64,000 nucleotides of DNA from Leptolyngbya ohadii IS1 (GTDB taxonomy: Bacteria; Cyanobacteriota; Cyanobacteriia; Elainellales; Elainellaceae): the NCBI RefSeq assembly GCF_002215035.1, contig NZ_NKFP01000006.1, forward strand, positions 261,083 to 325,082. Direction: 5' to 3'. The notes below the pieces were generated by a model. That model saw nothing but the letters and a program-made list of their open reading frames with translations, did no database searches and had not been told where the DNA came from. Made by a program: the position numbers and the translations under genes. Shown piece after piece: positions 35,381 through 43,902 of the stretch; position 1 is the first letter of the stretch; each line of letters starts with the position of its first letter.

Positions 35381-37077
35381 GCTGACAGAGGCGGCAGATT
35401 GACGATCGCCAGAGCGCGATTGAGCAGCGCAAAGCCCGGTTCGGTTTCACCTGCTTGAATCAGGGCAACGGCGATAACGGATAGGTCTTCCGCCTGTCGG
35501 CGTTTCGAGGAATACTGCTCGATCAGGTCGAGGGCGCGATCGTATTGCTGATTATCAATTAACACCCTTGTAATGCCTTGAAGAGAATTCAATTGTTCAG
35601 CAGAAGTGAGAATTTTCTGAGCAAACTGTAGAGCCTGATCATATTCTCCTATGTGAGCTAAGGTGTAGGCAAAGTTTCCATAGGTTCTCAACCGAATCGA
35701 TTCATTCTGGATTGTATTAACCAGGGATAAAGCCTGTTCACGATCGCCGTTCACAAACAGATGCCTTGCGATGCTGGATATTGCTTCACTGGATTGCTCC
35801 GGAATTGTAATCCTGCTGGTAATCTGCAAAGCACGATCGATTTGATTGGCTTCAAGCAAATTTTTAACGGTTTGCAATAAAACATTTTGGCAGGCTCTTA
35901 CGCTTTGCTGGGGATTAGAAATCATGCCTGTCACTTGAACTGCGAATGGGTACTGACCCACTTTTGCCAGGTCTAATGCAATCCCTTCCAGGAGGTAAAC
36001 ATTTGGATCAGCAATGCGAATTTGCTCAGCAATATTGATGACTCGTTCATACTCCTTCTGAATTGTCCAATAGTATGCAAGCCGACTCAACATAGAAGCT
36101 CTAGAGCCGCGATCTTGGATCATTTGAGCAATGTCAAAAGCTCTACTCGGACTTTGCGGATAAACCGTCTCAAAAATACTTATCCGCAATGTATCTGGAT
36201 CAGAGCTGTCTCGACTTATCTCTAGAGCTAAAGCAATTTGATTTTGGTGAACCAAAGCCACGGCAATTGCTCGTCTTATTGAAAGATTTCTTTCTTCGGT
36301 AGTCCGATTTAATTCAATTGCGCGATCGATCTGTCCCTGCGTGACCAGTTGGGTTGCAATGTCGTTAAAAATAAACGATCGATTGAAAAAATCATTCAGC
36401 TCAAAAGTACTGTCGATCGCCTGCTGAATGACCTGATTTGCTTTCTCGATCTCGCTAGCCTCATATAGCTGATTCGACACTGCAATCATTCCATTAATTC
36501 TGATCTTTTCATACCTGTCATCGATAAAGTCTATCCTGGGTATTTGAGCAAGCGTCTCTAGTGCGTTATCGAGCAATTCAGCATTGGCTAGTGTACGAGC
36601 GATATAAGTTAACACACTGACTTGTTCTTCTGACTCTTCCAGGGATTTAGCTTGCTGAACTGCCGTTTCAAATAAAGTTTGAGCTTCTTCATTTCGTCCT
36701 GCCCTAGCCAGCGCTTCTGCGGTATCAGCCAGAGCAGCAGATCGAAAAGCAGGAGACTCGATCGTCCGAGAAATTTCTAGTGCCTGATCGAACTCGCCTC
36801 TTTGGGCTAAACCAGCAGCAATCATTTCCATTGCCTGCGCCTTTAACTCCGGGGTTTGGATTGTTTGAACAAGCTGTATCGCCAAGCTAGATTCACCTGC
36901 TGAGATCAGGGCTGAAATGAGCGTGTGAAGCTGCTGGGGCTGAAGTTCTGAATAGGCTGAGCTGATTTGGTCGATCGCTTCAGCAAACTGTTCGTACTTT
37001 TTTGCACGAATTAACAAATCTAAGACTGTGTAAAGCTGAAACTGCTGATCTTCCGCATTACTGATTACTCTCACCAA
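35356..37077 (-). CDS. TPR-like repeat protein, C-terminal part after a stop codon
   Basis: 573 codons of helical tandem repeats of about 34-38 residues (units such as AQALEISRTIESPAFRSAALADTAEALARAG and FDQALQFAQKILTSAEQLNS shorter forms), a TPR/solenoid-like architecture for protein binding. The frame begins with TTG/GTG directly after a TAA, which ends an upstream in-frame segment (37078-37383) bearing a signal peptide. This part has no start of its own that looks natural, so it was probably the mature part of a secreted protein. Function unknown. It overlaps the cupin gene by 25 bp at the 3' end. Confidence 0.65.
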   Translation of the reverse strand: MVRVISNAEDQQFQLYTVLDLLIRAKKYEQFAEAIDQISSAYSELQPQQLHTLISALISAGESSLAIQLVQTIQTPELKAQAMEMIAAGLAQRGEFDQALEISRTIESPAFRSAALADTAEALARAGRNEEAQTLFETAVQQAKSLEESEEQVSVLTYIARTLANAELLDNALETLAQIPRIDFIDDRYEKIRINGMIAVSNQLYEASEIEKANQVIQQAIDSTFELNDFFNRSFIFNDIATQLVTQGQIDRAIELNRTTEERNLSIRRAIAVALVHQNQIALALEISRDSSDPDTLRISIFETVYPQSPSRAFDIAQMIQDRGSRASMLSRLAYYWTIQKEYERVINIAEQIRIADPNVYLLEGIALDLAKVGQYPFAVQVTGMISNPQQSVRACQNVLLQTVKNLLEANQIDRALQITSRITIPEQSSEAISSIARHLFVNGDREQALSLVNTIQNESIRLRTYGNFAYTLAHIGEYDQALQFAQKILTSAEQLNSLQGITRVLIDNQQYDRALDLIEQYSSKRRQAEDLSVIAVALIQAGETEPGFALLNRALAIVNLPPLSAQLSPTSS

Positions 37078-37383
37078 TTAAAGTGCAGCAATAAGCTGAT
37101 CTGCTTCGACCAGTCCACGTATGATAGGCGGTAAAAAATTTCCCGTTTGCCACGATGATTCATCCTGCGACTCTATCGGTTGCGGATAGGGCATTGGAGG
37201 CTCCTGATAGGCGGATGCGCTTGGAGGTTCTCCTTGTGGAATAGCTGGACAGGATGGAATTTGCAGTGAATTTTCAGGCAACGAAGCAGAGTTTGCCAAA
37301 GTAGAATTTGCAGCCAGACACGAAGCAGAATAAAAAGCCGTGAAGAGGAGAACCTTGAATCTGGTTAGCTGTTGGGGCTGCAT
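37078..37383 (-). CDS. Signal peptide and N-terminus of the split repeat protein
   Basis: 101 residues from the ATG at 37383. A Sec signal peptide (LTRFKVLLFTAFYSASCLAA) is followed by a Pro-rich segment and ends at QLIAAL then TAA (37078-37080). The next codon of the same frame begins the solenoid protein (VRVISNAEDQQ). The most likely reading is one secreted gene broken by a nonsense mutation or a sequencing error; a true two-gene arrangement is less likely because the second part lacks a ribosome site. Confidence 0.6.
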   Translation of the reverse strand: MQPQQLTRFKVLLFTAFYSASCLAANSTLANSASLPENSLQIPSCPAIPQGEPPSASAYQEPPMPYPQPIESQDESSWQTGNFLPPIIRGLVEADQLIAAL

Positions 37384-37629
37384 GAATGCAAAATTTAAAG
37401 TAGAGTGCAATGAAAGAGTTGTGCCTTTGCCAACCCCACGTAGCTATTATTTCCAATCCATCCTGTATTGAGCCAAGAGTGAATATGCTGAGGTTTACAG
37501 CAGGGGAGCTGACTTCTCCTTCGTCTCCGCGAAAAAAACGCAGAGTTAAGGCAATGCTGAACGATTCCAGCTCATGACCCTAACTTTGCGTCTCTGTTTT
37601 TTGTAGCTTGTATCTGTAGACTTATCCGT
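37384..37629. other. Spacer between dxs and the repeat protein
   Basis: 246 bp with no ORF. A TAACTCTGCG(TTT/TTTTC) pair near 37535-37605 could form part of a hairpin region (GCGAAAAAAACGC at 37529). Nothing further is supported. Confidence 0.3.
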
Positions 37630-39540
37630 TTAGCTGACAGACTCGCTCAGCACCGCCGCAGGAGCCATCAGCTTCAGAACGCGATCGGCAATTTGGGGCG
37701 AAGTCAGGCCCAACTCGGTGAGGGATTCGTCTGGCGTGGCGTGGTCTACCAGAATATCGGGTACACCCAGGCGCGTCAGCGGCACCATGACCTCGTGATC
37801 CATCAGGGACTCCGCAACGGCAGAACCAAAGCCGCCGGTAATGCAGCCTTCCTCCAGCGTCACGACTCGCTTCACCTGACGGGCGATCGGCACAATCAGC
37901 TCAGTATCCAGCGGTTTGGCAAAACGGGCGTTGATCACCGTGACTTCGATGCCGTGCTCGCTAAGGATTTCCGCCGCCTGCATAGCAGGGTAGACCATCG
38001 AGCCGTAGCCCAGCAGCAGCACATCATCTCCGGTTCGCAGAATCTCCGCTTTGCCGATCGGCAGAGGCTCCCAGCCTTCCTCCATCAGAGGCACACCATG
38101 ACCATTGCCGCGCGGATAGCGCATCGCGATCGGACCCTCGGTGTACTCTACGCCCGTCACAATCATCCGCTGAAGTTCGGCTTCGTCCTTCGGAGCCATC
38201 AGCACGATGTTAGGAATGCAGCGCAGGTAGGCAATGTCGTACATCCCCTGGTGCGTCGGGCCATCTGCCCCCACCACACCCGATCGATCCATGCAGAAGA
38301 AGACCGGGAGATTCTGGATGCAGACATCGTGAACGATCTGGTCGTATCCCCGTTGAAGGAAGGTGGAATAGATTGCCACCACGGGACGCATCCCTTCGCA
38401 AGCCATGCCTGCTGCCAGGGTAACGGCGTGCTGTTCCGCAATGCCCACATCCACGTACTGCTTCGGCAGTTTTTGCTGGAGTTTGTCCAGTCCGGTTCCG
38501 GTTGCCATCGCTGCGGTAATGCCAACAATACGAGGATTTTGGGCTGCCAGAGTGGTCAGCGTGTGGGCAAACACCTTCGAGTAGCTGGGCGGCTTGGGCT
38601 TGCTGGCGGGGTGAGGCTTTCCGGTTGCCAAGTTGAAGGGAGTCTGCGCGTGGTAGCCCACCTGATCCTGTTCGGCGATCGCATAGCCCTTGCCCTTGGT
38701 CGTCGCAACGTGAACCAGAACGGGACCGCCATGCTGATGGGCAAGTTCAAACGTGGTGATTAGCTCCTCCAGGTTATGACCGTCGATCGGTCCCATGTAG
38801 GTAAAGCCCAGTTCCTCAAAGACCGCACCCACTTTGGACACTGCCAGACGCTTCATCCCTTCCTTGAGGCGAGACATCTCTGGCTTAAAGGCACCGCTAA
38901 ACGGCAGATGCTTGAACTGCTCCTCCAGGTTATCCGTGAGGAACTGCATGGGAGGACTGAGGCGCATTTTGTTGAGGTAGCGCGACAGTGCCCCCACGTT
39001 GGGCGAAATCGACATATCGTTGTCGTTCAGGACGACCAGCAGATTGGTCTTGGGCAGGTGTCCGGCATGGTTGATTGCCTCCAGCGCCATTCCACCCGTC
39101 AATGCCCCGTCACCAATCACAGCAGCGACTTTGTAGTTATCGCCCTGCATATCCCGCGCCAGAGCCATCCCCAACGCCGCCGAAATGCTGGTCGAAGCGT
39201 GACCTGCACCAAAATGATCAAACTGATTTTCGCTGCGCTTGAGATAGCCCGCCACGCCATCTTTCTGCCGCAGGGTATGAAACTCGTTGTAGCGACCCGT
39301 AATCAGCTTGTGAGGATATGCCTGATGTCCTACATCCCAGATCACCTTATCGCGATCGAGATCCAGCGTTTGATAAAGTCCGATCGTTAATTCAACGACT
39401 CCCAGCCCCGGTCCTAAATGCCCCCCACTGGTTGCCACGGTTTCCAGGTGCTTTTCGCGGATCTGGCGAGCGATCTGCTTGAGCTGCTGTATCGATAAAC
39501 CATGCAACTGGTTGGGATGGGTAAGTTCGCTCAGATGCAT
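37630..39540 (-). CDS. dxs: 1-deoxy-D-xylulose-5-phosphate synthase
   Basis: 636 residues. Catalyses the thiamine-diphosphate-dependent condensation of pyruvate and glyceraldehyde-3-phosphate, the first step of the MEP isoprenoid pathway, which supplies carotenoids, phytol and quinones. Visible: [17 protein letters not shown], the ThDP-binding [32 protein letters not shown], and the transketolase C-terminal region. The central [15 protein letters not shown] carries the catalytic Glu. Length is typical. Substrate for crtE (52072-52986) follows from this pathway, though it is not adjacent. Confidence 0.97.
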   Translation of the reverse strand: MHLSELTHPNQLHGLSIQQLKQIARQIREKHLETVATSGGHLGPGLGVVELTIGLYQTLDLDRDKVIWDVGHQAYPHKLITGRYNEFHTLRQKDGVAGYLKRSENQFDHFGAGHASTSISAALGMALARDMQGDNYKVAAVIGDGALTGGMALEAINHAGHLPKTNLLVVLNDNDMSISPNVGALSRYLNKMRLSPPMQFLTDNLEEQFKHLPFSGAFKPEMSRLKEGMKRLAVSKVGAVFEELGFTYMGPIDGHNLEELITTFELAHQHGGPVLVHVATTKGKGYAIAEQDQVGYHAQTPFNLATGKPHPASKPKPPSYSKVFAHTLTTLAAQNPRIVGITAAMATGTGLDKLQQKLPKQYVDVGIAEQHAVTLAAGMACEGMRPVVAIYSTFLQRGYDQIVHDVCIQNLPVFFCMDRSGVVGADGPTHQGMYDIAYLRCIPNIVLMAPKDEAELQRMIVTGVEYTEGPIAMRYPRGNGHGVPLMEEGWEPLPIGKAEILRTGDDVLLLGYGSMVYPAMQAAEILSEHGIEVTVINARFAKPLDTELIVPIARQVKRVVTLEEGCITGGFGSAVAESLMDHEVMVPLTRLGVPDILVDHATPDESLTELGLTSPQIADRVLKLMAPAAVLSESVS

Positions 39541-40130
39541 ATTAGGTGAATACCTTCCAGGCTATAAAATGGGCTATTGATTATTGTCACTCTAATCCGA
39601 ATCGGGACACGGTTCAGCAATTCTCATCACGCCTATTAGGAAATCTTAAAATGGCAAATCTGCCCTAATTTGCAGCCAGCCTCCCGTTTTTGGATGCCGA
39701 ACCCGCAATTCCCTGGCGTGAAGATAGAGCCTTTCGCCCCCAACATTCCTACCATAGAGCCGATCGCCTCGAATTGACAGCTTTAGCCCGATCGCCGTAT
39801 GCACCCTCAACTGATGGGTTCGCCCGGTCAGGGGAATCAGTTCCATCCGCGTCTGACCATTCGATATTTCTATAATCCGAAACTGCGTCACACTCGGCTT
39901 CCCCCGCTCCCAATCCACTTTCTGATAGGGTCGATCGTCCGGGTCACTCCACAGCGGCAAGTCAATCGTCCCCTCATCCTCCCCCAACACCCCATCTAGA
40001 ATCGCCTCATAGATTTTCTGAACCTGCCGCTGCGCGAATTGGTCTGCAAGCGATCGATAGCTCTCCCGATCTTTCGCCAGCAGAAGAACGCCGGAGGTGT
40101 CTTGATCGAGTCGGTGGACGGGTAGAAGAG

Positions 40131-40195
40131 TGGATGGGTGGATGGGTGGATGGGCAAGGAGTGATTCACTGTCCCCCCTGCTCCCCCACTCCACA
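40131..40195. repeat. Low-complexity tract at the RluA frameshift
   Basis: Three 8 bp units (GGATGGGT) at 40131-40154 followed by CCCCCCTGCTCCCCC, the complement of the GGGGAGCA repeat. The reading frame changes inside this tract. Confidence 0.75.
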
Positions 40196-40329
40196 ACCGA
40201 GACAACACCGCATCCTGCCGATCGCCAGTCCGTCCCGGAACGGAAAGCAGACCTGCGGGTTTGTCGATCGCAATTAGGAACTCGTCTTCGTAGAGGATAG
40301 TTAGATCGGGAGTCGATCGGATAGATCCT

Positions 40330-40490
40330 GCATTACCCCCTAAATCTCTGTTACCCCCTAAATCCTCCATAGATGGGGAACTTTGAATTGCGAGGATTGC
40401 CTTTTGCAAGGAGTTTGTCTGCGGCTCGGTTCCCCTTCTCGATCCTGAGGAGCGGCAATGAACAATTGGGGGGTTAGGGGGGCGGTTCGG
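40330..40490. repeat. Dispersed repeat inserted within the RluA coding region
   Basis: Contains TACCCCCTAAATC twice, GATCCTGAGGAGCGG, and TTGGGGGGTTAGGGGGGCGG. Similar arrangements occur around 26567-26613. Translated, it gives a Pro/Ser/Gly-rich stretch absent from typical members of the family. Confidence 0.65.
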
Positions 40491-41410
40491 GAGCCCTGAC
40501 AGCAGAAAGCCCATGATCGGCTGACACCGTTCCGTACAAGCTCCGTAAAACTCTCCCGGTACTTTCCCACCATCCGCAGAGGGTTCGCCCCACCAAAACT
40601 CTGCTAAGGCGATCGCCCTCAAACCATTCGCAGCAGCATAGTGAAGCAATTTTGGGGCACAGCAGTCTCCGGTTCCGGTAGGAAGATAACCTGCGGGCAT
40701 CAGGGATTCGAGGGAGGCGGTTTCTCCAGCGAAGTTGGTCAGGTGGTATGCCGTGTAAAGCTGTGCCTGGAGGTGGCGCGATCGTTCTTTGCGCTGGCGT
40801 TTCAGTTCGAGGATGCGGGCATCGGTGCGATCGAGGATTTGCTTCAGGGGAATTAGCTCTGCGTCTCGCTGCTGTTTCAGGTGACGGCGATCGCGTTTGT
40901 CGTTGCGGCTTTCGTCGTCCAGGGTGGCTAATGCCTGAGTCAGTTCGTTGCCTGTCAGGGTGGCTTGCAGGATTTCCCGGTTTGCCTGTCTTACCTGTTT
41001 GTGCTGTTGCTGTCTTTCCGTGAGTTCTGCGAGATGCTGCTGCCAGAACTGCGATCGCTCCTGATACATCTGCCGTTCTGGAATCTGATGCAGATGAATT
41101 AGCTCTTGCTTGATTGCCTCAAGTTCCACGAGGGTTTCTGCTTCGGCTAGTGCCACGCGATCGCGCCCCGGAATGGGAGGAACCCAACCTGCGATCGTAC
41201 TTTCCCCGTTGAGTAATCCTGAGAAAGCTTTCAGAACTGAATGTTCTCCGATCGCCGTTTCTACCAAAAGGACACCGTACATTTTGCCCTCTCGAAATTC
41301 TGCCCCATTGCCTAATTGCTGCATCAGTCCTTGGGCGATCGCCTCAATCAGTTCCGTGCGGGGAAGGTGGAGGAGGTTGCCGGTGCGGGGGCAGTGTCCG
41401 GTGTAGTGGT

Positions 41411-41463
41411 AGCGGGGGAGCAGGGGAGCAGAGGAGCAGGGGAGCGGGGAAGCGGGGAGGAAG
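41411..41463. repeat. GGGGAGCA tandem tract overlapping the RluA start
   Basis: GGGGGAGCAGGGGAGCAGAG and continuing variants. It encodes the Pro/Ser/Ala/Leu-rich N-terminus of the RluA-type gene on the other strand. Confidence 0.8.
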
Positions 41464-41627
41464 GTGGCGATCGGATGAAGCATTTAGAAGAAAGACATGA
41501 CGACTAGGCTCATCGGATGCAGGCAACATTTTTGGATTCTTCTTGTGGAATGGGCGTCTCGCCCGTCCGGTCAAATCCAGTTAGAAGTCTCACTCATCCG
41601 GTCAAACAAGTTAGAAGTCTACGTATT

Positions 41628-42446
41628 CTATTTTTCCACCCGATTTCTCATTTGCTCGATCGCTTCTACATAATCCGGCGTTAGCTCATCGGCGACTCGG
41701 CAGGCTTCTCGATCGACTGCCAATAAATCATTGCCCCAGATTACTTTACCGACAGGAACGGCACTGCCGCGATCGGGTTGCCAATCGACGCTGATAAATT
41801 TCTCGTTGGCATCAACGACGGCTCCGTCGAACAAGTGCCCGATCGTAAAGTAAACGTCCTGCAAGACCAGCGGTACGGAGGGGCGATGAAGCTGTCCGCG
41901 AGAGTGGGGGCTTCTTGCTTTATAGCGGCTGCGGGGAAACAGTCCGTAGAGGTTTTTCAGCGAGGCGGAAATGAGCGGCTGTTCTTTTAAAACTGTTCGC
42001 TTCAGCGCACCGACGCTAATTCGACAATCTACTTCTTGCAGAAGGGCAGGAGCCAGCATAGTAGGAAATCGGACGGGATGGGGCGAGGCTTCGCCGTTCT
42101 CCCTTCGGGATAATCGATTGGGGTACTCCTGCATCGGCAGCGTGTCGGCATCGATCAGGCGCATTCCATCGTCCATCAGCTCATACAGTCCGTTACGACT
42201 GGCAATTTCAGGCAGCGATACGGGAGAACAAACCCCTTCCACAATCAGAATTTCAGCGGTGGGATTTGCCTGTCGTAATCCGTTCAGCACCCTCCCCAGC
42301 ACCCCCATACTTACCGTGACGGGCGGTTTTTTGGGATAGCCCAGGTTTGGCTTCACGAGAATTCGACAGGCATTTTTTGCAGTTGCAGGCGGCTCGTAGA
42401 TAAAGTCAGCCGTTGCCGAAACCTGAGTGAACAAACCAGAAACCAT
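41628..42446 (-). CDS. DUF362 domain-containing protein
   Basis: 272 residues. CRILVKPNLGYPKKPPVTVS is the DUF362 opening strand and nucleophile-like loop; VNFPTMLAPALL-type and ISVGALKRTVLKEQPLISAS follow. GHLFDGAVVDANEKFIS and NDLLAVDREACRVADEL complete the domain. No cysteine cluster for iron-sulphur binding is evident. Function unknown. The start at 42446 has no strong Shine-Dalgarno sequence. It is the last minus-strand gene before the rearranged region. Confidence 0.78.
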   Translation of the reverse strand: MVSGLFTQVSATADFIYEPPATAKNACRILVKPNLGYPKKPPVTVSMGVLGRVLNGLRQANPTAEILIVEGVCSPVSLPEIASRNGLYELMDDGMRLIDADTLPMQEYPNRLSRRENGEASPHPVRFPTMLAPALLQEVDCRISVGALKRTVLKEQPLISASLKNLYGLFPRSRYKARSPHSRGQLHRPSVPLVLQDVYFTIGHLFDGAVVDANEKFISVDWQPDRGSAVPVGKVIWGNDLLAVDREACRVADELTPDYVEAIEQMRNRVEK

Positions 42447-42852
42447 AATCTTGTGAAAACCTGTGCGGATTGCACTTTAACTGCAATGAATAAATAACCA
42501 GGACAACTCAGGCAGCAGCGAAGTAACATCGATCGCAACCTCCCAGAGAATAGCGCATCCGCAACCTAGTTCCACCTTTGCTGCCAATTTGACTATACAA
42601 AATGAATATTGCCGACAAGTTGAAACATAAAAAAATGGGTATAGAACCAGGAACCCTTCACAAAACTAAAAGAATTTAAGTGTATTACATAAAACATTTT
42701 TGATCTTAAAGGTTACGTATATTCACAGGCACTATAATTGAATTTCTTCTTGCAATCGGGGTTCATTGAATAAGCGACTACATCTTTACGGTGTGTTCTG
42801 TAGACTTGCTTTTTATTTTTCCTTCTCAGTCCGGTCATTTCGCGAATTTCCT
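42447..42852. other. Intergenic region upstream of the duplicated-repeat ORF
   Basis: 406 bp, AT-rich, between divergent genes. No RNA gene recognised. Probably contains both promoters. Confidence 0.35.
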
Positions 42853-43872
42853 ATGAAAACCCATTGGTCGAAGATTCTGCTATTCGTTACAGCAACATCG
42901 GTTCTCACCACAGGTCTTCTGAACCTCCTTACCGCACAGGCACAGGCAAAAAACCAAACTCAACTTCAAGCCCAACCCCCCGCAGAAGTTCAGCAGCCAG
43001 CCCGCGACGACGAATCTGATGAGGCTGCCTTGCCGCTGGTCTGCCTGGGCATGGGTTACGCAGAGCAGGAACCGGAGCAGGACAACGCCGCTCATTTAGG
43101 ATTGGGCAGCGTGCAATCCAGCAAGCTTCATTCAATCAAACCGTCCATCTTTACGGGGCAGCAACCAAAATCCGCAATCCTCCCAGGTCAGGTAGGTTGG
43201 GGAACCCTTCAGCAACTCGGCAAGGGAACAACCGCTTCACTTCAACTCCTTCTAACCCGGAATACTGATTTAGCTCAAAATTCTTCGGAGCAGAATCATT
43301 TAGATCGAAATACAGCAACCGATCGCAGCCAGGACGACGATGATGGGCTATTTGCCCCTGGTTTTAATGCAGGTCGGGTCTGTGACATTCTCAGCTTAGC
43401 GGTTCTAACACCTGCCCTTCTTGTCCCCAATACCGGGGCTTCCTCATCCGGAGACACGGTGCCCTCTGGAACAAATCCCCAAGATCCGATCGATCGACCC
43501 ACCAATCCCACCGACTCGATCGGTCAGCCCCCTTCTTCCAACCTATCTTCCAATCCCCCCTCCGAGGGCTTACTGAACCAGTCCGCAACTGTCTTAACCA
43601 CCTCCCAACCCCCCGCAGAAGTTCAGCAGCCAGCCCGCGACGACGAATCTGATGAGGCTGCCTTGCCGCTGGTCTGCCTGGGCATGGGTTACGCAGAGCA
43701 GGAACCGGAGCAGGACAACGCCGCTCATTTAGGATTGGGCAGCGTGCAATCCAGCAAGCTTCATTCAATCAAACCGTCCATCTTTACGGGGCAGCAACCA
43801 AAATCCGCAATCCTCCCAGGTTTCCTGGCGATCCCGTATAGTCAGAAACTTTCGTCACCGGAATTCCGGTGA
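42853..43872 (+). CDS. Secreted hypothetical protein carrying a 218 bp exact duplication
   Basis: 339 residues from the ATG at 42853 (MKTHWSKILLFVTATSVLTT), which starts a Sec signal peptide cut near AQA; a longer frame from 42766 also exists. The mature part has no recognisable domain and is Gln/Pro/Ser-rich. The 218 bp segment 42971-43188 is repeated in frame at 43604-43821 (PPAEVQQPARDDESDEAAL). The ORF then runs into a palindrome that also forms the truncated start of purH, so its C-terminus (FLAIPYSQKLSSPEFR) is very probably artificial. The true gene end is uncertain. Confidence 0.45.
   Translation: MKTHWSKILLFVTATSVLTTGLLNLLTAQAQAKNQTQLQAQPPAEVQQPARDDESDEAALPLVCLGMGYAEQEPEQDNAAHLGLGSVQSSKLHSIKPSIFTGQQPKSAILPGQVGWGTLQQLGKGTTASLQLLLTRNTDLAQNSSEQNHLDRNTATDRSQDDDDGLFAPGFNAGRVCDILSLAVLTPALLVPNTGASSSGDTVPSGTNPQDPIDRPTNPTDSIGQPPSSNLSSNPPSEGLLNQSATVLTTSQPPAEVQQPARDDESDEAALPLVCLGMGYAEQEPEQDNAAHLGLGSVQSSKLHSIKPSIFTGQQPKSAILPGFLAIPYSQKLSSPEFR
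42971..43188. repeat. 218 bp direct repeat, copy 1
   Basis: Identical to 43604-43821 as far as I can read (offset 633). Both copies begin at CCCAACCCCCCGCAG and end at CTCCCAGGT. Confidence 0.9.
43604..43821. repeat. 218 bp direct repeat, copy 2
   Basis: Second copy, ending directly before the palindrome at 43825. In frame with copy 1 within the same ORF. Confidence 0.9.
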
Positions 43873-43902
43873 CGAAAGTTTCTGACTATACGGGATCGCC
43901 AG
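43825..43902. repeat. 78 bp perfect palindrome at the purH start
   Basis: Two 39 bp arms (43825-43863 and 43864-43902) meet at GGAATTCC. The right arm is the purH coding sequence for PVTKVSDYTGSPE; the left arm is its inverted copy. Fold-back structure. Confidence 0.9.

Larger units (their letters stand above)
39646..41483 (-). pseudogene. RluA-family pseudouridine synthase, frameshifted and invaded by repeats
   Basis: Frame 1 runs from ATG 41483 and frame 2 finishes at 39646. The N-terminal half (about 1-300) has a long coiled segment and CCAPKLLHYAAANG. The catalytic half starts at YEDEFLIAIDKPAGLLSVPG, then the frame is lost. The next frame supplies VHRLDQDTSGVLLLAKD (catalytic Asp in HRLDQDTSG), TGRTHQLRVH and the end. 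Three inserts are seen: a GGGGAGCA-type tract encoding SPLPCSSAPLLPR near the start, a dispersed CCCCTAAAT/GGGGGG repeat in frame (40330-40490), and a GGGGAGCA/GGATGGGT tandem tract at the frameshift (about 40130-40195). RNA target (probably rRNA) inferred only. Could be a pseudogene or a sequencing error in a hard tract. Confidence 0.75.
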
